Positions 17,611-26,197 of a stretch of DNA of 64,000 bases are shown here, in pieces (the stretch's first letter is position 1; each line of letters opens with the position of its first letter). Origin of the DNA: Bordetella parapertussis (lineage in GTDB: Bacteria; Pseudomonadota; Gammaproteobacteria; Burkholderiales; SG8-41); contig CAMDRT010000001.1 in NCBI GenBank assembly GCA_945906815.1, positions 207,682-271,681 on the forward strand. Direction: 5' to 3'. Under the pieces are notes generated by a model, which searched no databases, was not told the origin of the DNA, and saw only the letters and a list, made by a program, of their open reading frames with translations. Both the position numbers and the translations under genes were made by a program.

Positions 17611-17646
17611 CAGGATGAGCAGGATGAGCAGGATGAACAGGATAAA
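17611..17646 (+). repeat. Four tandem 9-base CAGGATGAG repeats
   Basis: Units CAGGATGAG, CAGGATGAG, CAGGATGAA and CAGGATAAA lie end to end in the 125-base gap after nagZ. A partly complementary string (ATCCTGTAC) occurs about 25 bases later, so a hairpin is possible. Short intergenic elements with an 'aggatgaacaggat' theme recur in many environmental proteobacteria, as I recall. Confidence 0.6.
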
Positions 17647-17700
17647 AAAGGCAGCGATCCGAAGGTTTAATCCTGTACAGCCTGAAATTTCTGTGCATTC

Positions 17701-18351
17701 ATGGGCGTGAGGACGGGCGTGTCCGACTCCGTATTGCTCGAATGCCGCGCGTGCAGCCGCCTAGCCAAACATCTGGCGCAAGTGCGCACAGAATATCCCG
17801 ATTACCATGCGCGGCCGGTGTTGCCGTTTGGCGCGGCCAGGCCCAAGTTGTTGATCGTTGGCCTCGCTCCTGGCATGCACGGCGCGAATCGTACCGGGCG
17901 CCCGTTCACCGGCGACCATGCTGGTGTATTGCTTTATCAAACGCTGTACAGACATGGGCTGGCGAATCAGCCTGAGGGCGCCGCTACGGACGATGGTTTG
18001 CAACTGCGCGGCTGCCGCATCACCAATGCGGTGAAGTGTCTGCCGCCCGAAAATAAACCGCTGCCGGATGAAATCAAACGCTGCAACGGCTATCTGCGCG
18101 CTGAAATTGCGGCCTTGCCCAAATCAGCCGTGCTGTTCGCCCTGGGCAATATTTCTCATCAGGCGATTTTGCGCGCGCTCGATTTGAAACTACGGGTGTA
18201 CCCGTTCAAGCATGGCGCTTGCCACGAACTGCCCGATGGCCGCGCGTTGTTCGACAGTTACCACTGCAGCCGCTACAACACCAATACGCGGCGCTTGACG
18301 CCGGAGATGTTTGATACGGTGGTGGGCGCGATAGTGCGGCGCATCCAATAG
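17701..18351 (+). CDS. Family-5-like uracil-DNA glycosylase (UDGb type)
   Basis: A 216-residue DNA repair glycosylase that removes uracil and other deaminated bases. Motif A reads GLAPGMHGANRTGRPFTGD (near residues 58-76) and motif B DSYHCSRYNTNT (about 190-201), both as in family 5 (UDGb); family 4 has a different motif A. An N-terminal CRAC pair and two later cysteines (VKCLPP and KHGACHE) fit the four-cysteine iron-sulfur cluster of families 4 and 5. In motif B the residue after His is Cys where Pro is usual (HPS). It starts 125 bases after nagZ and is followed by uvrC, another repair gene. Confidence 0.88.
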   Translation: MGVRTGVSDSVLLECRACSRLAKHLAQVRTEYPDYHARPVLPFGAARPKLLIVGLAPGMHGANRTGRPFTGDHAGVLLYQTLYRHGLANQPEGAATDDGLQLRGCRITNAVKCLPPENKPLPDEIKRCNGYLRAEIAALPKSAVLFALGNISHQAILRALDLKLRVYPFKHGACHELPDGRALFDSYHCSRYNTNTRRLTPEMFDTVVGAIVRRIQ

Positions 18352-18366
18352 CCTGGATTCGAGGTC

Positions 18367-20187
18367 TTGAGCGTGTCCGATCCCAAGCCTGACCTGGCTG
18401 CCACGCTGGCTGATCTGCCGCACCTGCCCGGCGTCTATCGCATGCTCGGTAGCGGTGGTGAAGTGCTCTATATCGGCAAAGCCATCGACCTTAAAAAACG
18501 CGTCACCTCGTACTTTCAAAAGCCCGCTGGCTTGTCGCCGCGCATTCAGCTTATGGTGGCGCAAGTCGCCAGTCTCGAGATTACGGTTACGCGCTCGGAG
18601 AGCGAGGCGCTGTTACTCGAAAATAATTTAATAAAGACTTTAAGTCCCAGATATAACATATTGTTTAGGGACGATAAATCATATCCTTATCTAGTGATTA
18701 CCGGACACCGGTTTCCGCGGCTGAGCTTTCATCGTGGTGCGCTCGACAAGCGTAACCAGTACTACGGCCCGTTCCCAGGTGCGGGGGCAGTGCGCGAGAG
18801 CATCCAGTTGCTGCAAAAGGTATTTCGTATACGCAATTGCGAAGACTCGGTGTTTGCCAATCGCTCGCGCCCGTGCCTGATGCACCAGATCCGCCGTTGC
18901 AGCGCGCCCTGCGTTGGGCGTATCGACGAGGCTGACTACGCCAGTGATATTCGCAGTGCGACATTATTGCTTTCCGGCAAGGAAGATGAGGTGGTCGAAA
19001 GCCTCATCACGGCCATGCACGCCGCATCGGATGCACAGGACTACGAAGCGGCCGCGCAGCACCGCGATCAGGTCTCGGCACTGCGTGCGGTGCGTGAAAA
19101 GCAATATGTCAGTGACGTGGCGGGGCGCGATGCGGACATAATCGCCTGTGCGCGCGAAGGCGGCATCACCTGCGTCAATCTGGTGATGATACGCAGCGGA
19201 CGGCATCTCGGCGATCACAACCACTATCCCAAACGCGCCGATACGGTAGACGAGGATCAGGTGATCGAGGCCTTCATCAGCCAGCACTATCAGCATCACA
19301 GTGTGCCGCCGTTGATACTGGCGCGCCAGGTGCGGGACGCCGCAGCGCTCGCAAGCATGCTCGGCGAACACGCCGGCCACAAAGTGCAAATTATCATGCG
19401 GCCCAGCGGCCCGCGCCGCGTGTGGCTGGAAATGGCGGAAAAAAATGCCCGCATCGGTGCTGCGCATACCGCTAGCTTGCAAGCCAATCAGGAAGCGCGT
19501 CTGGTGGCGCTGCAGCAGGCGTTGGCGCTGCCGGAATCCGCCCAGCGATTTGAGTGCTTCGATATCAGTCACACCATGGGGGAGGCCACCGTCGCCTCGT
19601 GCGTGGTGTATGACCAATCCATGATGCAAAAGGGCGACTACCGGCGCTTTAATATCACCACCCCGGTGGCGGGCGATGACTACGGCGCGATGCGCGAAGT
19701 GCTGCAGCGGCGTTACCGCCGCCTGGTCACGGGCGAGGGCAAAATGCCGGATGTGGTGTTGATCGACGGCGGTAAAGGCCAGCTCGGCATCGCGCGCGAG
19801 GTGATGGACGAACTGGGTATCAGCGAAGTCACGTTGGTGGGCGTGGCGAAAGGCGCAGACCGCAAGCCGGGACTTGAAGCCTTGTGGATACCCGGGCGCG
19901 AGCAACCGTATCTGCTCGGGCCTGACCATGCGGGCCTGCATCTGGTACAGCAAATCCGTGATGAAGCGCATCGTTTCGCGATCACCGGCCATCGCGCGCG
20001 TCGCGGCAAGGCGCGCTCGCAATCGCCGTTGGAAAATATCACCGGGGTAGGCGCTAAACGCCGCCAGCGGCTGCTGGCGCATTTCGGCGGCTTGCGCGGT
20101 TTACAGGCGGCCAGCGTCGATGAACTCGCGCAAATAGACGGCGTGAGCCGCGCGCTAGCCGAGAAAATTTATCAGCAGTTGCATTGA
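18367..20187 (+). CDS. uvrC: Excinuclease ABC subunit C
   Basis: A 606-residue nuclease that makes both incisions in nucleotide excision repair. The N-terminal GIY-YIG domain (LPGVYRMLGSGGEVLYIGKA, about residues 21-40) makes the 3' cut. A UVR segment (about 205-240) binds UvrB, the RNase H-like domain (from about 380; FDISHTMGEATVAS) makes the 5' cut, and helix-hairpin-helix motifs end the protein. The first start is TTG at 18367, with GTG at 18373 equally possible. Codons 85-110 (about 18619-18700) are strikingly AT-rich with rare codons compared with the rest, although the encoded motif is the conserved core. Confidence 0.97.
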   Translation: MSVSDPKPDLAATLADLPHLPGVYRMLGSGGEVLYIGKAIDLKKRVTSYFQKPAGLSPRIQLMVAQVASLEITVTRSESEALLLENNLIKTLSPRYNILFRDDKSYPYLVITGHRFPRLSFHRGALDKRNQYYGPFPGAGAVRESIQLLQKVFRIRNCEDSVFANRSRPCLMHQIRRCSAPCVGRIDEADYASDIRSATLLLSGKEDEVVESLITAMHAASDAQDYEAAAQHRDQVSALRAVREKQYVSDVAGRDADIIACAREGGITCVNLVMIRSGRHLGDHNHYPKRADTVDEDQVIEAFISQHYQHHSVPPLILARQVRDAAALASMLGEHAGHKVQIIMRPSGPRRVWLEMAEKNARIGAAHTASLQANQEARLVALQQALALPESAQRFECFDISHTMGEATVASCVVYDQSMMQKGDYRRFNITTPVAGDDYGAMREVLQRRYRRLVTGEGKMPDVVLIDGGKGQLGIAREVMDELGISEVTLVGVAKGADRKPGLEALWIPGREQPYLLGPDHAGLHLVQQIRDEAHRFAITGHRARRGKARSQSPLENITGVGAKRRQRLLAHFGGLRGLQAASVDELAQIDGVSRALAEKIYQQLH

Positions 20188-20213
20188 GGTTTATCTGAAA
20201 ATAGGGACTATTC

Positions 20214-21143
20214 ATGCCCAAGGATTTTTACAGCCAAGCCGATGCGCCTGATCCTGTGCTGGATCAGGCATGGGTGTTGTCGTTGGCGCGGCGCCATGTG
20301 CCCGGCGCACGCGCGGTCACCGGCGTTGACGAATCGGGCGGCGAAGCGCGCGCTTACGCCATCGATGGCGACATCATTTTCAAAACCCAGCGCCCTCAGC
20401 AATTGCGTCCGCGCACCAGTCTTGAGAAAGAAAACTTCTTTCTCCGGCACATCGCCGCACGCCTCCCCGACCTGCGCGTGCCGCGCGTACTGGGCTACGG
20501 GCGCGAAGGTAAATACCTCGAATATACGGTGATGACGCGGCTGCCGGGCGTGGCGCTGCGCAACGCGAGTGTTGTCGGCGCGGCGCGCCTGGATGTGATG
20601 CGCGAACTGGGGAGCACGCTGCGGCGTATTCATCAACTGCCGCAGGCGCCGTTAGTCGCAAGTGGGCTGTTTCCCGGCGACGCGAGCGCGGCGCACACGC
20701 GCGCGCGTTTCGCGGAATTGTTAGACGATAGTGCCGCGCGGATACATCAGGAGAAACGCCCTTGGTCGCTGCCCTTGTCGCCCGAGCAAGTGGTGCGGCG
20801 CGCGCTGGTGCTATTGCCGGACAGCGAACAACGCGTTGCGCTGCATTCCAATCCGTGGCACGAGCATACCTTCGTCGATCCTGCGAGCGGAAAATTTTCC
20901 GGCGTGATAGATTTCGGCGATGCCTACATCAGCCATCCGGCTTTTGATTTGCGGCGTTGGCGCACGCGCGAGGAGCGCGTGGCATTGTTAGAGGGCTATA
21001 CACAGGACCTAGCCGTGAGCGATGCATTCATACAAACGTGGCGGGTCGCGCAAGTCGCGGGCGATTTGGCGGCGATCGCACAGCAACCAGCGTTGGGCCC
21101 CGCGGCGCACGCGGATTTGGCGCAAATTTTAACGGCGCTCTGA
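20214..21143 (+). CDS. Phosphotransferase-fold (APH/choline-kinase-like) protein, likely catalytically degenerate
   Basis: A 309-residue protein with the aminoglycoside-phosphotransferase fold. The N-lobe has the expected Lys57 (IIFKTQ) and Glu71/73 (LEKENFFLRHI), and the C-lobe the metal-binding Asp233 in VIDFGDAYISHPAFDL. The catalytic loop, normally HGDxxxxN, reads HSNPWHEH (residues 211-218): the base Asp is Asn213 and the metal-ligand Asn is His218. So it may be a pseudokinase or act on an unusual substrate. It lies between uvrC and pgsA on the same strand with no clear partner. Start ATG at 20214, 26 bases after uvrC. Confidence 0.8.
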   Translation: MPKDFYSQADAPDPVLDQAWVLSLARRHVPGARAVTGVDESGGEARAYAIDGDIIFKTQRPQQLRPRTSLEKENFFLRHIAARLPDLRVPRVLGYGREGKYLEYTVMTRLPGVALRNASVVGAARLDVMRELGSTLRRIHQLPQAPLVASGLFPGDASAAHTRARFAELLDDSAARIHQEKRPWSLPLSPEQVVRRALVLLPDSEQRVALHSNPWHEHTFVDPASGKFSGVIDFGDAYISHPAFDLRRWRTREERVALLEGYTQDLAVSDAFIQTWRVAQVAGDLAAIAQQPALGPAAHADLAQILTAL

Positions 21144-21220
21144 ACACGGCATGCTGCAGTTTTTATCTTGCTGTTTTAGGTTGACGCCTGACCCTCGCGG
21201 GCAACACAATCGGCATCACT

Positions 21221-21790
21221 ATGCCCCTTAATCTCCCCAACCTGTTGACCTGGCTGCGCATCATTCTGATCCCGCTGTTCGTGGGCATTTTTTATTTCGA
21301 GAAAAGCTGGGTCTCGGCAGCGAATCAGAATCTGGTGGCGACGGTGATTTTTGTCGCGGCCGCGATTACCGATTGGCTCGATGGCTGGATTGCGCGCAGG
21401 TTCAATCAAACCTCGGCGTTTGGCGCGTTTCTCGATCCGGTCGCGGATAAACTCATGGTGGCCGCCGCGCTGATCGTGCTGGTGCAACTGAATCGCGTGG
21501 ATGCGGTAATCGCGCTCATCATTATCGGCCGCGAGATCGCCGTGTCCGCGTTGCGTGAATGGATGGCGCAGATCGGCCGCTCAAAAAGCATGGCGGTGTC
21601 GTTTCTGGGCAAGGTTAAAACCGCTACGCAAATGGTGGCGATCCCGATGCTGCTGTATCACGATGGGCTGTGGGTTTTGCTTCCTCAGGTGCTGGGCAGT
21701 TGGCTGATTTACGTTGCCGCAGCGCTGACCCTGATCTCCATGGCCTATTACCTCAAAGCCGCGCTGCCCGAAATGCGCAAGCAGGGATAG
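21221..21790 (+). CDS. pgsA: CDP-diacylglycerol--glycerol-3-phosphate 3-phosphatidyltransferase
   Basis: A 189-residue inner-membrane enzyme that makes phosphatidylglycerophosphate, the committed step to phosphatidylglycerol and cardiolipin. The CDP-alcohol phosphotransferase motif D-G-x2-A-R-x8-G-x3-D-x3-D is seen as DWLDGWIARRF followed by GAFLDPVADK. Several membrane helices are evident. It follows uvrC and the phosphotransferase gene; in many proteobacteria uvrC and pgsA are neighbours, so this adjacency is ancestral. Convergent with the DUF350 gene downstream; no terminator was recognised in the 130-base gap. Confidence 0.96.
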   Translation: MPLNLPNLLTWLRIILIPLFVGIFYFEKSWVSAANQNLVATVIFVAAAITDWLDGWIARRFNQTSAFGAFLDPVADKLMVAAALIVLVQLNRVDAVIALIIIGREIAVSALREWMAQIGRSKSMAVSFLGKVKTATQMVAIPMLLYHDGLWVLLPQVLGSWLIYVAAALTLISMAYYLKAALPEMRKQG

Positions 21791-21920
21791 CCGCGGCGCA
21801 CAGGGCGTGTGGGAGTGGCTAGCGGATTACAATGAACAGCGTGCGGCCTGCCAGTGTGCGTCCCGCATTACGCGCGGTGCCGGACGCGAAGGTGGCGGGC
21901 CCGAGGTATACGGTTCCCGC

Positions 21921-22331
21921 TCAGTAGGTCATACACGCCGCGTTCAGGATGCCGGTTGCCAGCGACAACATGCCGAGAAAGGTGCCTTGCGCAATTTTGC
22001 CGTCAGGGATGTCTTTAGCGATGCCGGGAATCAGCAGTCTTACTAAGACATAAGCCAGCAATTGAACTGCCAGCGCGATCCCTCCCCACATCAACATATC
22101 AAGCAGACTGCCGCTCTGCGCAATCGCCTTGGCGAGCGGTATGGTGAATCCTATCGTCGCACCCGACAGGCTGATGGCGGCGGCGACGTTGCCCTCGCGG
22201 ATTAACTGAATTTCACGATACGGCGTGATTCTGATATAGAGGAAAAGAAATACCACGAGCAAAGCCAGCGTGGCAGGCAGATAAATAATGAACGCGGGGA
22301 ATCCGCTGATCGATTGTTGCAGGATGTCCAT
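21921..22331 (-). CDS. DUF350 family membrane protein (YjfL-like)
   Basis: A 136-residue integral membrane protein of the DUF350 family (E. coli YjfL type) with about four hydrophobic helices, for example YLPATLALLVVFLFLYIRI and GIALAVQLLAYVLVRLLIP. The ATG at 22329-22331 begins MDILQQSISGF; the frame is open further upstream, but that would overlap the preceding gene. It starts 8 bases after the stop of the YgiC-like gene and so is the third gene of a DUF1190/ATP-grasp/DUF350 operon. The biochemical role of DUF350 is not known to me. Confidence 0.88.
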   Translation of the reverse strand: MDILQQSISGFPAFIIYLPATLALLVVFLFLYIRITPYREIQLIREGNVAAAISLSGATIGFTIPLAKAIAQSGSLLDMLMWGGIALAVQLLAYVLVRLLIPGIAKDIPDGKIAQGTFLGMLSLATGILNAACMTY

Positions 22332-22339
22332 GGGGGGCC

Positions 22340-23467
22340 TCAGGTAAAGTAATGGGGAACAAAGCGGCTGCTGTTGGTGGTGATTTGCTGGGTGTGTTCG
22401 CGGATGCCCATGCCAGCGGCTTCGTCGCCTATGATCCAACTGCCGATCACCGGGAAGTTGCCGTTAAAATCCGGCAGCGGCGTATAGGCCTGATAGACAT
22501 AACCTTCGGCGCCATAGGTGCCGGGTTGCGTGATGGTGCCGCGCGCGGTGTGCAGTTCGACGTTCGCCCCTTCGCGCGAGTAAACCGGCTTGCGCACATA
22601 TTGCGCGGGCGCCTGGGCTTGCTCGTAAAAACACGGTAGCAGGTTGGGGTGGCCGGGATTGAGTTTCCACAGCACCGGTAGCATCGCTTTGCTGCTCATC
22701 AGTACTTTCCACGGCGGCTCAAGCACGGGGAAAGTCGCCTTGGGTAGATGCGCGCCAAAATTCTCATGGGCGATCCACTCCCAGGGATAGAGTTTGAACA
22801 GCGCTGGAATTTTGTTGTTATCGAGATCGACGAAATTTTCATTGGCGTCGTGCCAGCCGATGTCTTCAATGGCAATTTGCCGCGTGGTGAAGCCTGCCTG
22901 CATGGCGGTATCGCGCAGGTATTCGAGATTGCCGAGGTCTTCTGCACTGTCTTTGACGCTGGCAAAATACAGCACGGGGTTTTCATAGTGATCGCGTATT
23001 TCTTTCCAGCGTGCGATCAGGCGCTCGTGCAGCGAGTTGAACTGATCGTGGCGCGGCTTGACCTGCTGCTGCCAGTACCATTGCGCAACAGCGGCCTCGA
23101 GCAGCGAGGTCGGGGTGTCGGCATTGTATTCGAGCAACTGGGGTGAGTGGAGACCGTCGTAGCGCAAATCAAAGCGCCCAAACAGCGTGGGATCATCGGC
23201 GTTCCACGAAACAATCACGTAGTCGATAAACCACTGCGGCAGCGCGAACGGTTCAAAGGCGCGGGTGGTGATCACATGATCGACCGCGGCGATGCACAGT
23301 GCGTGCAGTTTCCAGGTAGCCTCTTCGATCATGTCGATTTCGCTGCTGGAAAAGCGGTAACACGCTGATTCGTCCCAGTACACGCCGTCGAGGCTATGAA
23401 AATGAAAGCCGAGATCCTCGAACTGGCGTTGCCAGCCGCTGCGCGGCGTGAGTATTTCGCGTTCCAT
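22340..23467 (-). CDS. ygiC: YgiC/YjfC-type glutathionylspermidine synthase-like ATP-grasp enzyme
   Basis: A 375-residue member of the C-terminal glutathionylspermidine-synthetase (pre-ATP-grasp) family represented by E. coli YgiC and YjfC, which lack the amidase domain of true Gss. Visible elements are the N-terminal ITPRSGWQRQFEDLGF-like region, DLRYDGLHSPQLLEYNADTP near residue 100 and the C-terminal VGSWIIGDEAAGMGIRE-like end (here PVIGSWIIGDEAAGMGIRE). The ATG at 23467 is chosen because the upstream open frame lies inside the preceding lipoprotein gene and is low-complexity. Likely ligates an amine to a peptide, but YgiC and YjfC have no agreed substrate. Second gene of the cassette. Confidence 0.9.
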   Translation of the reverse strand: MEREILTPRSGWQRQFEDLGFHFHSLDGVYWDESACYRFSSSEIDMIEEATWKLHALCIAAVDHVITTRAFEPFALPQWFIDYVIVSWNADDPTLFGRFDLRYDGLHSPQLLEYNADTPTSLLEAAVAQWYWQQQVKPRHDQFNSLHERLIARWKEIRDHYENPVLYFASVKDSAEDLGNLEYLRDTAMQAGFTTRQIAIEDIGWHDANENFVDLDNNKIPALFKLYPWEWIAHENFGAHLPKATFPVLEPPWKVLMSSKAMLPVLWKLNPGHPNLLPCFYEQAQAPAQYVRKPVYSREGANVELHTARGTITQPGTYGAEGYVYQAYTPLPDFNGNFPVIGSWIIGDEAAGMGIREHTQQITTNSSRFVPHYFT

Positions 23468-23474
23468 CAGCGCA

Positions 23475-23879
23475 TCAACTGCTGCTGCTCGCGTGCGATC
23501 CGCTACTGCTGCCGTGTGATGCCGAACTGGAACCGAAGCCGCTACGCGACACGTGGGCGGTGCCGGTGGCGTGGCTGCCGGGGCGCGCTTCTGTGGTGGT
23601 TCCTGCGCCATGCACGCTGTTGGTGCTGCCATAGCTGCCGTGTGCATACGACGGGCCGTAATAATGGGTATAAGCGGAACTGCCACTACCAGTGCGCCGT
23701 GGTTCGCACTTGGCAGGATCAGCGCCCCAATCCTTCGCGCAATCGGCTTGCGAGGTGTAGGTGTCGCGCCGCATGGTACTGGCACTGGGTGGCATTTGTG
23801 GTCCGCAGGCGGTGAGCGCTGAGGCGCTGATCAGCACCAGCGTCACCGAAGTTGAAGAGCGCCGCCGTTTCATGTCCAT
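23475..23879 (-). CDS. DUF1190-like lipoprotein (YgiB/YjfM type)
   Basis: A 134-residue putative outer-membrane lipoprotein. After a Lys-Arg-rich start the lipobox SALTAC|G places the lipidated Cys at about residue 25. The domain YTSQADCAKDWGADPAKCE resembles the cysteine pair region of DUF1190 (YgiB/YjfM). The last half is low-complexity, rich in Gly, Ser, His and Tyr, as in YgiB. Two ATGs (23879, 23873) are open; the first has GGGGA upstream. It is 7 bases from the YgiC-like gene, reproducing the ygiB-ygiC and yjfM-yjfC neighbourhoods. Function is unknown; shorter than E. coli YgiB (about 220 residues). Confidence 0.78.
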   Translation of the reverse strand: MDMKRRRSSTSVTLVLISASALTACGPQMPPSASTMRRDTYTSQADCAKDWGADPAKCEPRRTGSGSSAYTHYYGPSYAHGSYGSTNSVHGAGTTTEARPGSHATGTAHVSRSGFGSSSASHGSSSGSHASSSS

Positions 23880-23992
23880 GACTGTGTCCCCGCCCAATCC
23901 GATAGCGGAATCATAGCGCGACGCCAGACCCTTGGAGAATTGAAAACGGGTGTGGCTATGTCGGCGCAATTCCGCTAAAATCTCTTTTTTTC

Positions 23993-24069
23993 AGGCGCGT
24001 AGCTCAGCTGGTTAGAGCACCACCTTGACATGGTGGGGGTCAGCGGTTCGAGTCCGCTCGTGCCTACCA
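23993..24069 (+). tRNA. tRNA-Val (anticodon GAC)
   Basis: A full cloverleaf with encoded CCA. The acceptor stem AGGCGCG pairs with CGTGCCT with one G-T wobble, the D arm is GCTCAGCTGGTTAGAGC, the anticodon stem CCACC/GGTGG encloses TTGACAT (anticodon GAC), and the T arm is AGCGG-TTCGAGT-CCGCT. It precedes thrS by 178 bases. Confidence 0.97.
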
Positions 24070-24192
24070 ATATTCGGCATCAATAGCCACCGGGAAACAG
24101 GAAATGAGCGTTTGGGCATCACAGGCGCCGCGAACTTGGGGCATCTTTATATCGCATGTCTAGGCGCGCCTGTGTTTCTTGTTGTGGTCTGA

Positions 24193-24219
24193 AAAGTGCG
24201 GCTGGTCCGCACTTTTTTT
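24193..24219 (+). terminator. Rho-independent terminator or attenuator before thrS
   Basis: A 9-base-pair stem (AAAGTGCGG at 24193-24201, CCGCACTTT at 24207-24215) with a 5-base loop and a T tract to 24219. It lies 123 bases after tRNA-Val and 28 bases before the thrS ATG, inside what would be the thrS Shine-Dalgarno upstream region. It could end the tRNA transcript or attenuate thrS; no threonine-rich leader peptide was found. Confidence 0.75.
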
Positions 24220-24247
24220 ATGGGTGTTGTGGATGGGAGAGGAACAA

Positions 24248-26158
24248 ATGGTCAAGGTAAAACTACCCGATGGTTCGATCCGGCAATTTGAAAATGCGGT
24301 GACGGTTGCCGAGGTGGCGGCTGCCATTGGCCCCGGCCTCGCCAAGGCGGCGCTGGCAGGGCGTGTCAACGGCAAGCTGGTGGATACCACGCATCGCATG
24401 GATGCCGATGCCGAGCTGGCGATAGTCACCGACAAGGATGCCGCGGGTATTGAGGTGTTGCGTCATTCGGCGGCGCACCTGCTGGCGCACGCCGTGAAGG
24501 AGCTTTTCCCCGACGCGCAGGTGACCATAGGCCCGGTGATTGACGATGGCTTTTTCTATGATTTTTCGTACCGTCGCCCTTTTACTCCCGAAGATTTGGC
24601 GGTGATTGAGAAACGCATGCAGGAAATCGCCAAGCGCGATGTGAAGGTTGAGCGTCAGGAAATGGCGCGCGATGCGGCGGTCACATTCTTTAGCGGCATC
24701 GGTGAAAAATACAAAGCGCAGATTATTGCCTCGATTCCCTCAGACGAGCCGATCTCTTTGTATAAGCAGGATAACTTCATCGACCTGTGCCGCGGCCCGC
24801 ATGTGCCTTCGACGGGAAGATTGAAGATATTCAAGCTGATGAAAGTCGCGGGTGCCTATTGGCGTGGCGACTCCACCAACGAAATGCTCACGCGCGTGTA
24901 CGGCACGGCGTGGGCCAAAAAAGAGGATCAGGAAGCCTATTTGCTGCGTCTCGAAGAGGCGGAAAAACGCGACCATCGCAAGCTCGGCCGGCAGCTGGAC
25001 TTGTTTCATCTGCAGGAAGAAGCGCCGGGCATGGTGTTCTGGCATCCACATGGCTGGACGCTGTGGCAGATCATAGAGCAGTACCTGCGCAGGCTGCTCA
25101 GCGATGCGGGTTACCGCGAAGTACGCACGCCGATGGTGATGGATCGTGTGCTGTGGGAGAAATCCGGGCACTGGGAAAACTATCGCGAGCTTATGTTTAC
25201 CACCGAGTCGGAAAAGCGCGACTACGCGGTGAAGCCGATGAATTGTCCCGGTCACGTGCAAATTTTCAATCAGGGCGTAAAAAGTTATCGGGAGTTGCCG
25301 CTGCGTATTGCGGAATTTGGTTCTTGCCATCGCAATGAGCCCTCGGGTGCGTTGCATGGGCTGATGCGGGTGCGCGGGTTCGTGCAGGACGATGCGCACA
25401 TTTTCTGTACCGAAGCCCAAGTTCAGGAGGAAGCGGTGCGCTTTATCGATTTGCTGCGCAGCGTATACGCCGACTTTGGTTTTAGCGACATCGAAATCAA
25501 GCTCTCTACGCGCCCGCTCAAGCGCATTGGCGCGGATGAGGTATGGGATCGTGCCGAAGCAGCGCTGACAGCCGCGCTCAATGCGCAGCAGTTAACCTGG
25601 GAGATTAATCCGGGCGAAGGGGCGTTCTACGGGCCCAAAATCGAGTTTTCTCTCAAGGATTCGCTGGCGCGCGTCTGGCAATGCGGCACGCTGCAACTGG
25701 ATTTCGCTTTACCGGGCCGGCTGGGTGCAGAGTATGTGGCGGAGGACAACACGCGCCGCACGCCGGTGATGCTGCACCGGGCTATCCTGGGATCGCTAGA
25801 GCGCTTCATTGGGATCCTGATCGAACACTACGCGGGGGCCATGCCGGTGTGGCTGGCGCCGGTTCAGGTGGTGGTTGCGAGCATTACTGAACATCAGGCG
25901 GATTACGCCAGAGAGATCGAGCTGGCGCTGAAAGCGGCAGGCGTGCGCGCTGTTTCTGACTTGAGAAATGAGAAGATTTCCTATAAAATACGGGAACACA
26001 GTCTCCAAAAGCTCCCTTATCAGTTGGTCGTCGGCGATAAGGAAGTGGCAGCCCGTCAGGTTGCCGTCAGAACCCGCAAAGGTGAGGACTTGGGCCCAAT
26101 GGCTCTAGAGGATTTTATTTTGCGTTTAAAGCGCGATGAAACTCAGTTTGGGCGCTGA
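24248..26158 (+). CDS. thrS: Threonyl-tRNA synthetase
   Basis: A 636-residue class II aminoacyl-tRNA synthetase. Domains in order: TGS (about residues 1-60, [11 protein letters not shown]), the editing N2 domain with HxxxH ([11 protein letters not shown]), the catalytic core ([10 protein letters not shown], then [20 protein letters not shown] for motif 2) and the anticodon-binding domain (from about 535). The ATG at 24248 is preceded by GGGAG at good spacing; an upstream in-frame start is rejected because it reads through the terminator hairpin. It heads the thrS-infC-rpmI-rplT-pheS-pheT-ihfA cluster. Confidence 0.98.
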   Translation: MVKVKLPDGSIRQFENAVTVAEVAAAIGPGLAKAALAGRVNGKLVDTTHRMDADAELAIVTDKDAAGIEVLRHSAAHLLAHAVKELFPDAQVTIGPVIDDGFFYDFSYRRPFTPEDLAVIEKRMQEIAKRDVKVERQEMARDAAVTFFSGIGEKYKAQIIASIPSDEPISLYKQDNFIDLCRGPHVPSTGRLKIFKLMKVAGAYWRGDSTNEMLTRVYGTAWAKKEDQEAYLLRLEEAEKRDHRKLGRQLDLFHLQEEAPGMVFWHPHGWTLWQIIEQYLRRLLSDAGYREVRTPMVMDRVLWEKSGHWENYRELMFTTESEKRDYAVKPMNCPGHVQIFNQGVKSYRELPLRIAEFGSCHRNEPSGALHGLMRVRGFVQDDAHIFCTEAQVQEEAVRFIDLLRSVYADFGFSDIEIKLSTRPLKRIGADEVWDRAEAALTAALNAQQLTWEINPGEGAFYGPKIEFSLKDSLARVWQCGTLQLDFALPGRLGAEYVAEDNTRRTPVMLHRAILGSLERFIGILIEHYAGAMPVWLAPVQVVVASITEHQADYAREIELALKAAGVRAVSDLRNEKISYKIREHSLQKLPYQLVVGDKEVAARQVAVRTRKGEDLGPMALEDFILRLKRDETQFGR

Positions 26159-26197
26159 GATTCTGCACAAACATTGCGAATAAAGTTTAATTAACTC

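Noticed and set aside
17576..17700. CRISPR-like array from the tandem repeats after nagZ
   Set aside because: The units are 9 bases with no spacers and there are no cas genes.
18964..20082. 372-codon reverse-strand open frame opposite uvrC
   Set aside because: Antisense to conserved UvrC domains, biased composition, no recognisable motif.
24104..24163. 19-codon open frame between tRNA-Val and thrS as a leader peptide
   Set aside because: Contains one Thr codon only, and its Shine-Dalgarno-like AGGA is too close to the ATG; no sign of classical attenuation.
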